This document shows positions 48,090 through 57,170 of a stretch of 64,000 bases of DNA, in pieces. The notes beneath the pieces were generated by a model. It saw only the letters and a list, made by a program, of their open reading frames with translations, was not told the origin of the DNA and did not search any database. Position 1 is the first letter of the stretch. Each line of letters opens with the position of its first letter. Origin of the DNA: Homarus americanus (lineage: Eukaryota > Arthropoda > Malacostraca > Decapoda > Nephropidae); NCBI RefSeq assembly GCF_018991925.1, contig NW_024725552.1, forward strand, positions 1-64,000, given 5' to 3'. The translations under genes were made by a program, and so were the position numbers.

Positions 48090-51000
48090 GGCATCTGAGG
48101 TGCTCCCCGCCACCCAGGAGGACGGTGCTACCCGCCACCCAGGAGGAGGAGGAGGAGGTGCCCTCCGCTACCCAGGAGGAGGAGGAGTAGGGGGCACCCT
48201 GACACCCAGGAAGGAGAGGGAAGGGGTGTGCCACCCAGGAGGAGGAGGGAGAAGGACATGCCACTGCAGGGAGGAGGAGGAGTAGGGGCTCCCGCCACCG
48301 AGGAGGAGGGGAGGGGCTCCGCGACACCCGGAGGAGGAGGAAGTGCTACCCTGCCGCCCAGGAGGTGCCACTGCTGGGGAGGAGGAGGTGCTCCCGCCAC
48401 CCATGAAGAGAGGAGGAGGAGAGGGAGGTGCTCCGCCACCCATGAAGGGGAGGAGGAGAGGAGGTGCTCCCGCCACCCAGGAGGAACAGGAGGAGGTGCT
48501 CCTGCCACCCAGGAAGGAGGAGAAGTGCTACGCGCCCAGGAGGAGGAGGTGCTCCCGCCACCCATGAAGAGGAGGAGGAGAGGAGGTGCTTCCGCCACCC
48601 ATAGAAGAGGGGAGGAGGAGGTGCTCCCGCCACCCATGAGGACGAGGAGAGAGGTGCTCCCGCCACAGGAGGAACAGGAGGAGGTGCTCCCCTGCCACCC
48701 GGAAGGAGGAGGTGTTCCCCTGCCCAGAAGTGGGAGGGTGCTTCCTCCACCGGGAAGAAGGGAGGTGCTCCTGGCACCCAGGGAGGAGGAGGAGGGGTGT
48801 CCGCTACCCAGAGGAGGAGGAGGTGCTCCCCGCCACCCAGAAGGAGGAGGAGGAGAGGTGTCCCGCTGCAGAAGGAGGAGGAGGTGTCCCGCCACCGAAA
48901 GGAGGGGAGGTGCCCTGAGGAGGAGGAGGAGGTGCTCCGCACATGAAGGAGGAGAGAAGTGCTCCCGCCACCTGAGGAGGAGAGGAGGTGCTCCCGCCAC
49001 CATGAAGAGGGAGGAGGAGGAGGTGCTCCCGCCACCCATGAAGGAGGGAGGAAGGAGGTGCCCCCGCCACCCAGGGAGAAGAAGGAGGTGCTCCCCGCCA
49101 CCCATGAGGAGGAGGGAGGTGCTCTACCCATGAAGGAGGGAGGAGAGAGGTGCTCCCCGCCACCTGAAGGAGGAGAGGTGCTCCCCGCCACCATGAAGAG
49201 GGAGGAGAGAGGTGCTCCCCGCCACCCATGAAGGAGGAGGAATGTTACCCCAGGAGGGAGGAGGGAGGTGCTCCCGCCACCCATGAGGAGGAGGAGGGAG
49301 GAGGTGCCCGCTGCCGGAGGAAGAGGAGGAGGTGCTCCCACCCATGAGGAGGAGGAGGAGGTGCCCCCGCTACATGAAGAGGGAGGAGGAGGTGCTCCCT
49401 GCCCATGAAGAGGGAGGAGGAAGGAGGTGCCCCCGCCACCCAGGAGGAAGGAGGTGCCCCCGCCACCCATGAAGGAGGAGGTGCTCCCCGCACTGGGAGG
49501 AGGAGGGTTTGCCGCATGAAGAGGAGGAGGAGGAGGTGCTCCCCATGCCCGGAAGGAGGAAGTGTTCCCTGTCACCCAGAGGAGGAGGAGGTGCTCCCGC
49601 CACCCATGAAGAGGGAGGAGGAGAGGAGGTGCCCCCGCCACCCATGAGAGAGGGAGAGGTGCTCCGCACCCATGGGGAGGAGGTGCCCTTGCATCAGAAA
49701 GAGGAGAGGAGGAGGAGGTGCTCCCGCCACCCATGAAGAGGAGAGGGAGGTGCTCCCCGCCACCATGAAGGAGGAGGAGGTGCTCCCCGCCACCCAGGAG
49801 GAGGAGGAGGAGGTGCTCCCTGCCCATGAGAGGAGAGGTGCTCCTCGCCACCAGGAAGAGGGGAGGTGCTCCCTGTCACCCGGGAGGAGGGAGGTGCTCC
49901 TGCCACCCAGGAGGAGAGGAGGAGGTGCTCCCTGCCACCCGAGGGAGGAAGGGTTGTCTGAGGGAGGAGCAGGAGAGGAGGTGCTCTGCATGGCCACCCA
50001 TGAAGAGGAGGAGAGAGGAGGTGCTCCCACCCATGAAAAGAGGAGGAGGTCTCCACGCTGGGGAGAAAGGTGCTCTCGCCACCCGGAAGGAGGAGGTGTT
50101 CCCTGCCACCATGGGAGGTGTCCCCTGCACCAGGAGGAGGAGGAGAGGAGGTGCTCCCCGCCACCCAGGAGAGAGGTGCTCCTGCCCCAGGAGGAGGAGG
50201 AGGTGCTCCCCACCCAGGAGGAAGAGGAGGAGGTGTCCCCGCCCCCAGAAGGAGGAGAAGGTGCTCCCGCTACCCAGGAGGAGGAGGAGAGGAGGTGCTC
50301 ACCCCAGGAGGAGGAGGAGGTGCTCCCGCCACCCAGGAGGAAGAGGAGGAGGTGCTCCGCCACCCAGGGGAGGAGGAGGTGCTCCCCGCTACCCAGGAGG
50401 AAGAGGAGGTGCTCCCCGCCACCCAGAAGGGAGGAGGAGGTGCTCCCCCTTCTGCAGGGGAGGGAAGGGAGGTGCTCCCCCGACCCCAGAAGGAGGAGGT
50501 GCTCCCCGCCACTCCAGAAGGGAGGAGGAGGTGCTCCCCGCTACAGGAGGAAGAGGAGGAGGTGCCCCCCGCCACCAAGGAGGAGGGAGGGTGCTCCCCG
50601 CCCCCAGAAGGAGGAGAAAGGTGCTCCCGCTACCCTGGAGGGAAGAAGGAGGAGGTGCTCCCCTGCAGGAGGAAGAGGAGGTGCTCCCGCCACCCAGAGA
50701 AGGAGGAGGAGAAAGTGCTCCCCGCTACCCAGGAGGAAGAGGGAGGAGGTGCTCCTGCCCCCCCAGAAGGAGGAGAAAGGTGCTCCCGCCACCCAGAGGA
50801 AGAGGGAGGTGCCCCCGCCCCCCAGAAGGAGGGAGGAGGTGCTCCCTGCACCCAAGAGAGGGAGAGGTGCCCCCGCCACCCAGGAGGAGGAGGAGGAGGT
50901 GCTCCCAGCCACCCAGAAGGAGGAGGAGGTGCTCCCGCTACCTGGAGGAAGAGGAGGTGCTCCCCTACCCAGGAGGAAGGAGGAGGTGCTCCCCGCCACC

Positions 51001-54000
51001 CAGAGGAGGAGAAGGGTGCTCCCCGCTACCCAGGAGGAAGAGGAGGAGGTGCCCCCACCCCCAGAAGGAGGAGGTGCTCCCCACTACCCAGGAGGAAGAG
51101 GAGGTGCTCCCCGCTACCCAGGAGGAAGAGGGGTGCCCTTAGAAGGAGGAAGGTGCCCCGCCACCCAGGAGGAGGAGGAGGAGGGCTCCCCGACCCCAGA
51201 AGGAGGAGAAGGTGCTCCCGCTACCCAGGAGGAAGAGGAGGAGTGCTCCCCGCCCCCAGAAGGAGAGAAAGGTGCCCCCGCCACCCAGAAGGGAGGAGGA
51301 GGTGCTCCCCGCCACCCAGGAGGAAGAGGGAGGAGGTGCTCCCGCTACCCAGGAGGAGGTGCTCCCTGCCACCCAGGAGGAAGAGGGAGGAGGTGCCCCT
51401 GCCCCCAGAAGGAGGTGCTCCCCGCTACCCAGGAAAAGAGGGAGGAGGTGCTCCCTGCCCCCAGAAAGGAGGAGGGTGCTCCTGCCACCCAAGAGGAGAG
51501 AGGAGGAGGTGCTCCCGCTACCCTGGAGGAAGAGGAGGTGCTCCCGCCACCCAGAGGAGGAGGGTCTCCCTACCCAAGAGGAGGAGGAGGTGCTCCCTCC
51601 CCCAGAGAGAAGGTGCTCCCGCTACCCAGAAGGGAGGTGCTCCCCCCCCATAGGAGGAGGAGTCTGCCACCCAGGAGGGAAGGAGGTGCTCCCGCCCCCA
51701 GAAGGAGGGGTGCTCACCCAGGAGGAAGAGGAGGTGTCCCGCCACCCAGGAGGAGGAGGGAGGAGTGTCCCCACTACCCAGGAGGGAAGGAGGTGCTCCC
51801 CTGCACCAGAGAGGTGCTCCCCCTGGAGGAGAGGTGTACCCTGGGAGGAGGAGGAGGATGTCCCCGCTACCGGGAGAGGAGGTGCTCCCCGCCACCCAGA
51901 AGGAGGAAGGTGCCCCCCACCCAGGGAGGAGGAGGAGGAGGTGCTCCCTGCCACCAGAAGGAGGAGGTGCTCCCCTGCCACCTGGAGGAGAGGAGGTGCT
52001 CCCTGCCCCCAGGAGGAGGAAGGTGCTCCCCATGCCAGGGAGGAAGAGGAGGTGCTCCCTCCCTGGGGAAGGGAGGAGGTGCCCACCTGCAGGAGGAAGA
52101 GAGGAGGAGGTGCTCCCCACCTGAAGGAGGAGAAGTGCTCCCCGCCACCCAGGAGGTCTCCTGCCACCCAGAAGGAGGAGGGTCTCCCCGCTACCCAGGA
52201 GGGAGAGGTGCCCCGCCACCCAGAGGAGGAGGTGTCCCCGCCACCCAAGAGGAAGAAGGAGGAGGAGGAGGAGGGCTCCCTGCCACCCAGGAGGAGGAGG
52301 AGGTGCTCCCGCTACCCGGAGGAAGGAGGTGCTCCCCGCTACAGGAGGAAGGAGGTGCTCCCGCCCCCAGAGGAGGAGGAGGTGCTCCCTGCTACCCAGG
52401 AGGAAGAGGTGCCGCCCCCCAGAGAGGAGGAGGTGCTCCCCGCTACCCAGGAGGGAGGAGGAGGTGCTCCTGCCACCCAGGAGGAGAAGGAGGAGGTGCT
52501 CCCCGCCCCAGAGGAAGGAGGAGGTGCTCCCGCCACCCAGGAGGAGGAGGAGGGCTCCCCGCGGAGGTGCTCCCACTCAGGAGGAAGAGGAGGAGGTGCT
52601 CCCTGCCCCCAGGAGGAGAGGAGGTGCCCCCGCCACCAGAAGGAGGTGCTCCCGCCACCCTGGAGGGAGGAGGAGGAGGTGCTCCCCACTGCAGGAGGAG
52701 GGTGCTCCCCACGCTGCCCAGGAAGGAGGTCTCCGCCACCCAGAAGGAGGAGGTGCCACCCAGGAGGAAGAGGAGGAGGTGCTCCCCTGGGAGGGGAGGA
52801 GGAGGTGTCCCCGCCCCACAGAGAAGAGGGAGAGGTGCCCAAGAGGAGGAGGAGGAGGTGCTCCCTGCAGAGGAGGGAGAGGAGGAGGTGCCCTTACCCA
52901 GGAGGAAGGGAGGTGCTCCCTGCCACCCAGAAGGAGGAGAAGGTGCTCCCGCTACGGGAGGATGCCCCCAGAAGGAGGAGGAGGTGCTCCCTGCTACCCA
53001 GGAGGAGAGGAGGAGGTGCTCCCCGCCCCAGAGAAGAGGGTGCTCCCCGCTACCAGAGGTGTCCCGCCCCAGGAGGAGGAAGGTGCTCCCCGCTACCCAG
53101 GAGGAGGAAGGTGCTGAGGAGAGGTGCTCCCCGCCACCCAGGAGGAGGAGGAGGAGGAGGTGCTCCCCCTGCAGGGAGGAAGGAGGGAGGTGCTCCCTTA
53201 CACCAGAAGGAGGAGGTGCTCCCCTGCACAGAGGAAGGAGGATGCTCCCTGCTACCCGGGAGGAGGAGGAGGAGTGCTCCCCGCTACAGGAGGAAGAGGA
53301 GGAGGTGCTCACCCTGGGAGGAGGAGGTGCTCCCGCCACCCAGGGAGGGAGGAGGTGGGAGGCTCCACCCTGAGAAGGAGGAGGAGGTGCTCCCTGCCAC
53401 TGGAGGAGAGGAGGAGGTGCTCCGCCCCCCAGAAGGAGGAGGGGGAGGAGGTGTCCCCCACTGCCTGAGGAGGAAGTGCTCCCCCCTGCCCAGGAGGAGG
53501 AGGAGGGTGCTCCCTGCCACCCAGAAGGGAGGAGAAGGTGCTCCCACCCAGGAGGAGGAGGAGGTGCTCCTTGGGAAAGGAGGTTCTGCCTACCCAGAGG
53601 TGAGAGGAGGAGGTGCACCCAGAAAAGGAGGAGGCCCCTAAGGAGGAGGAGGTGCTCCACTTACCCAGAAGGAGAAGGTGCTCCCTGCCACCCAGGAGGA
53701 AGAGGAGGAGGTTGCCATCCAGGAGGAAGAGGAGGAGGTGCTCCCGCCACCCAGGAGGAGGAAGGTGCCCCCGCCACCCAGGAGGAGGAGGAGAGGTGCT
53801 CCCCGCCACCCAGAAGGAGGAGGAGGTGCTCCCTGTCACCCATAGGAGGAGGAGGAGGTGCTCCCTGCTACCCAGGAGGAGGAGGAGGTGCTCCTGCCAC
53901 CCAGGAGCAGGAGGAAGTGCTCCCCGCCACCCAGGAGGAGGTGTCTACCACCCAAAAGGAGGGGGAGGTACTGCCCGCTACCCAGAAGGAAGGGGAGATG

Positions 54001-54020
54001 CTTCCCGCCACCCAGGAAGT
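48090..54020. repeat. ~30-bp GGA-rich minisatellite (GGTGCTCCCCGCCACCCAGG)
   Basis: Nearly 6 kb, about 200 copies. Each unit is GTGCTCCCCGCCACCCAGGA or a shorter or variant form, followed by a variable (GGA)n linker. Common variants are CCCATGAA for CCCAGGA (mainly 48.4-50.1 kb), CCCAGAAGG, CGCTACCC and CGCCCCC. Because unit and linker are often multiples of three, very long open frames exist on both strands (1233, 809, 527 and 501 codons). These overlap each other in several frames and encode only Arg/Gly/Pro/Glu/Ser repeats. Confidence 0.97.
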
Positions 54021-54035
54021 CACCCGCTATATTAT

Positions 54036-54120
54036 ATCGATATTTTTCGTTACATACCAACGCCCTGATTTCATCCATTTTGTTTCTAATACTTCTACTG
54101 TTTGCGTAGTAGACATTTAA
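54036..54120 (-). pseudogene. N-terminal start of LINE ORF2 (endonuclease), truncated
   Basis: The minus strand reads NVYYANSRSIRNKMDEIRAL, then VCNEKY, before minisatellite sequence takes over at about 54035-54020. N-x-RS-x-RNK is the first conserved block of the APE endonuclease of CR1/L2-type LINEs (its Asn is the first active-site residue), and MDEI..L......Y leads to the strand before the catalytic Glu. The break comes before that Glu, so the domain is absent. It sits about 150 bases downstream of ORF1 (54273-55013), the normal ORF1-ORF2 order. A frameshift just upstream is likely (KCLL in one frame, NVYYANS in the other). Confidence 0.75.
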
Positions 54121-54272
54121 TCATCTTGACCCGAGTCCTCTTTTTGTCGCGTTTAGGTTTTAACTTCCTGCCTAATTTAGTTTTATCATAGTTCCTTGCA
54201 CTGTTTCTCCAACTTTTCATTTTGTTTACCCACTCCCACTGCAGCCTCCTCAATCCTCGCTCACATGTTCCC

Positions 54273-55013
54273 CTAGCACTTTAAAGACTTTGACATCTTT
54301 TGAACTGCCCTCTCGAGAAAGCTAGCCAGGGTTTCCACCCCATCTCTAGCATAAAGGTCCCTTCTGCTATAAAAGTCGTCCCAGTTGCAATATCTGTCAA
54401 GACAGTCCGTTGATACCAACTGCCCTTGACAACCATTCATTGCCAACTCTCTTGGAAGGCAGGACACCACATATGATAGGAATCCCTCTTTCAACCTAAT
54501 TCGTTCGACAGCTGTCTTGAACTTATCAAGGAGCTCCTCACTCCTACACCGGCCAATATCATTGCCTCCTGTAATGAGGCAAATAATTACCAGACAAGAT
54601 ATTGTCCATCCTGTCAACTATATCTCCCACCCCAACTCCTGGCAAACACATTTGCATCCTATTGTTATTTTTAGCACAAAAAGCCCTATCCAGATACCAT
54701 ACCTGAGAATCGCCAACAATTAAGGTTTTCGTACCTTCCTTGTCAGCTTTGACCCTGACTATGTTACCGTCCACCTGTAAATCAAAGGACTAAAAGAGTT
54801 AGATAATTTAGCTGTTGTCGTTTCCTTAGTGTCTACAGCCAGTTTGGTCGTTCTTCTCCTCGCAACCCTCATTCGCCCGTGTCTTCGTCAGACACGGCTT
54901 TGTCTCGTGTCTTCCGAGCAATGACTTCCTTTAATTTTAAGTTTCCGTCCTTTGACCTTCACTAACTCAGCCCTCAGAAGGGCACAGACCTGCTCATAAC
55001 TAATGCTAGCCAT
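54273..55013 (-). pseudogene. LINE ORF1 with SGNH/GDSL esterase domain (CR1-like), decayed
   Basis: Minus strand, ATG at 55013-55011: MASISYEQVCALLRAELVKV, then a basic KGRKLKIKG stretch, a stop, RMRVARRRTTKLAVDTKETT, and, after a further shift, the esterase. Its block I, TLIVGDSQVWYLDR (GDS nucleophile at 54706-54714), is followed by CLPGVGVGDIVDRMDNIL, a frameshift near 54600, and block III ITGGNDIGRCRSEELLDKFK (GGND at about 54558-54569). The C-terminal block reads WDDFYSRRDLYARDGVETLA. The expected Asp-x-x-His (DGVH) lacks the His. The text jumps from DGV to ETLASFLERAV, as if a few residues between two GV words were deleted. Esterase domains in ORF1 are an established feature of CR1-like LINEs. 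This copy cannot be active. Confidence 0.82.
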
Positions 55014-55100
55014 TACTTGCAATTAATCCCCGGGAGCTAATCCCGTGACCTTTCCTCTAGCAAGGTCAGAACACAACTGAGCAAGGTCGGAGGAGGAGGA
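55014..55100. other. Probable LINE 5' UTR remnant
   Basis: Short sequence between the ORF1 start (minus strand) and the returning minisatellite unit. It includes (GGA)4 at about 55089-55102. Confidence 0.4.
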
Positions 55101-55133
55101 GGCATCTTAGGTGCTCCCCGCCACCCAGGAGGA
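55101..55133. repeat. Solitary GGTGCTCCCCGCC unit with the array's leader
   Basis: GGCATCTTAGGTGCTCCCCG and the following CCACCCAGGAGGA match the first unit of the big array at 48090-48122 with one mismatch, same orientation. Unique sequence follows. Confidence 0.93.
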
Positions 55134-55541
55134 GGATGAGAAAAAAGAAAGAGGGAAGAAGTCAACAGGAAACAGAATAAAGAAGCGGAGAGACCAGGTG
55201 GTGGAGGGAAGAGAGTCAACACATCTGCTATGACATCACTCGCTGTAGTCAAACTCACCTACACCTGGACGACACTAGACTTCACACCCATGACCTGTAC
55301 CTGTGACTTATAGATTCAGGACTACAACTTACTCTTACTCAGACTCATACCCATGGACACCTGTGACCTATATCCGTGACCTACACCGGTGACATACACA
55401 TGCAACTAAACAATGCCTCAATCAGACACACACACCAGGTCGCGGAAGGTGGTCAATAGCGTTGATGTTTTGGTCAGCGGTGTTGGGTATTTTATGAAAC
55501 ACAGCCTAAGTGGATCAGTGTTGGTGAATGTCGACCTCAAA
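55134..55541. other. Unique sequence including inverted GACCTGTACC words
   Basis: Between 55285 and 55410 the words ATGACCTGTACCTGTGAC, ACCTGTGACC and CCGTGACCTACACC are reverse complements of the 13-bp array that starts at 55543. No gene recognised. Confidence 0.6.
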
Positions 55542-55542
55542 A

Positions 55543-56013
55543 GTACAGGTCACGGGTACAGGTCACAGATGTAGGTCACGGGTGTAGGTCGCAGATGTAG
55601 GTCGCGGGTGTAGGTCACAGGTACAAGTCACACGTACAGGTCACAGATGTAGGTCACGGGTACACGTCACAGATGTAGGTCACGGGTGTAGGTCACAGGT
55701 ACAAGTCACGGGTACAGGTCACAAATGTAGGTCACAGGTACAGGTCACGGGTGTAGGTCACAGGTACAAGTCACGGGTACACGTCATAGATGTAGGTCAC
55801 ACGTACAGGTCACAGATGCAAGTCACGGATGTAGGTCACGGGTGTAGGGCACAGGTACAGGTCACAGATGTAGATCACACAAGTACAGGCCACAGATGTA
55901 GGTCATGGGTGTAGGTCACAGGTACAGGTCACGGGTACAGGTCACTGGTGTAGGTCACAGATGTAGGTCCCAGATACAGGCCACATGTGTAGCTCATGGG
56001 TGTAGGTCACGGA
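55543..56013 (+). repeat. 13-bp array, ~36 copies, carrying AGGTCA half-sites
   Basis: Units follow (AC/GT)AGGTCAC(GGGT/AGAT/AGGT), exactly 13 bases each, with a single 2-base insertion near 55880. By hand count about 22 of 36 units hold an intact AGGTCA. Others have AAGTCA, AGGTCG, ACGTCA or AGGCCA. AGGTCA is the canonical nuclear-receptor half-site. A regulatory role is not shown by sequence alone. Confidence 0.96.
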
Positions 56014-56064
56014 ATATCGGTAACAAAAATTACACCTTTATTACTGGATGTGTAGGGTAAATAA

Positions 56065-56091
56065 TGTGTGTGTGTGTGTGTGTGCGTGTGT
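56065..56091. repeat. (TG)n microsatellite
   Basis: About 13 TG units with one CG interruption, just upstream of the LINE leader. Confidence 0.95.
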
Positions 56092-56229
56092 AAACAGGGC
56101 GGTGCAATGCGTCTAGTGTGGCAGCATTATGTTAGTGTTAAGGTGCAGGCATTGCTTGCTCCCTCTCGCTTTCAGATGGCGCTCGTGGTGAACAAGGAAA
56201 CAACTTGGATAAATCTTCCCCTGCCAGTA

Positions 56230-57170
56230 CACAGCCTCTTCACCATCAAGACTCCTGCTGTGCCTCCTCGTGGCAACACACGGTAACTGGGTGCCTCATG
56301 GGCCCAGGCTAGACCAGCAGGGGATCTCGGAGTAGTAGTGGGCCCCAGAGGGACGGTACATAGGCCCATTGGCATGTGGACACGTCCTGGCGCCTACCAA
56401 CCATTGCCCCGCTGCCTTGTGGATTAACCTTGGTAGGTGTAAGGCTACGGGAGTAAACCCCGTACGAAAATTCTGCGGTGGAGCCCCACATCAGGCAGAC
56501 ATGCTTACAGAGCTCCAACAAGATCCCAACAGTGGTGTAGGCAGAAGAGGTGATCACCATGGGAACCCAATGACTACACCGGCAGACGAAGGCAATGCAT
56601 GATGGACAGGCTACTAAGGCGAAACCCAACAAACTGGGCTATCGGCAATCCATTGCAACTCTCCCTCTCCCCAGTCTTTGCAATACTTGCACCACTGGAT
56701 CAGGAAAAGGGAGAGCCAAGATGTGTGGTTGCAGCCTGCGCTCCTGCCTCACTACATAAATCAATTCACGTGCAGCCATCATCCAGGTCATCATACCTCT
56801 CATCATCATCAAAACCCCTATACCCCAAAAGTCCTATATCGACAGACGAGTGGCCAAGGGGACAGGCAGAGATGACTGCCGGGAGTCTCTAGTCACAACA
56901 CTGCAAATGGGTGGCACAGATAAGATGGTCGTTTATGCACTGGGATCTAGGCAGCAGTGCAATCCGGTCCTGTCTGTGCGACTGAGCAGCCCTCTCGAGG
57001 AGCCACTCTGCTCACCCCACATAGAGAGGGGGCTACAAAAGGTGCCCAAAACATAGCCTGCCTAAAAAACCAACCTGACTGGGCAACCGCACCCTGTGAG
57101 GTCATCCTTATGTGGTCGAAAACACAATCAAAATCACAGATCCAAACAAAAACAAACCATACAACCTCTT
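56230..57170 (+). mobile_element. Probable 5' leader of the 57-60 kb LINE
   Basis: About 940 bases of GC-balanced sequence directly upstream of the endonuclease ATG, without repeats and distinct from the flanking microsatellites. Several short frames occur (97 and 78 codons), but none resembles a LINE ORF1 with CCHC knuckles or an esterase. I assign it to the element by position and by the absence of any other boundary. The true 5' end may lie anywhere between about 56090 and 56300. Confidence 0.55.

Noticed and set aside
49672..53373. 1233-codon open frame on + strand
   Set aside because: It lies wholly in the GGA-rich minisatellite, overlaps other long frames in the same array on both strands, and encodes only Arg/Gly/Pro/Glu-type repeats whose phase drifts. 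No domain or start context.
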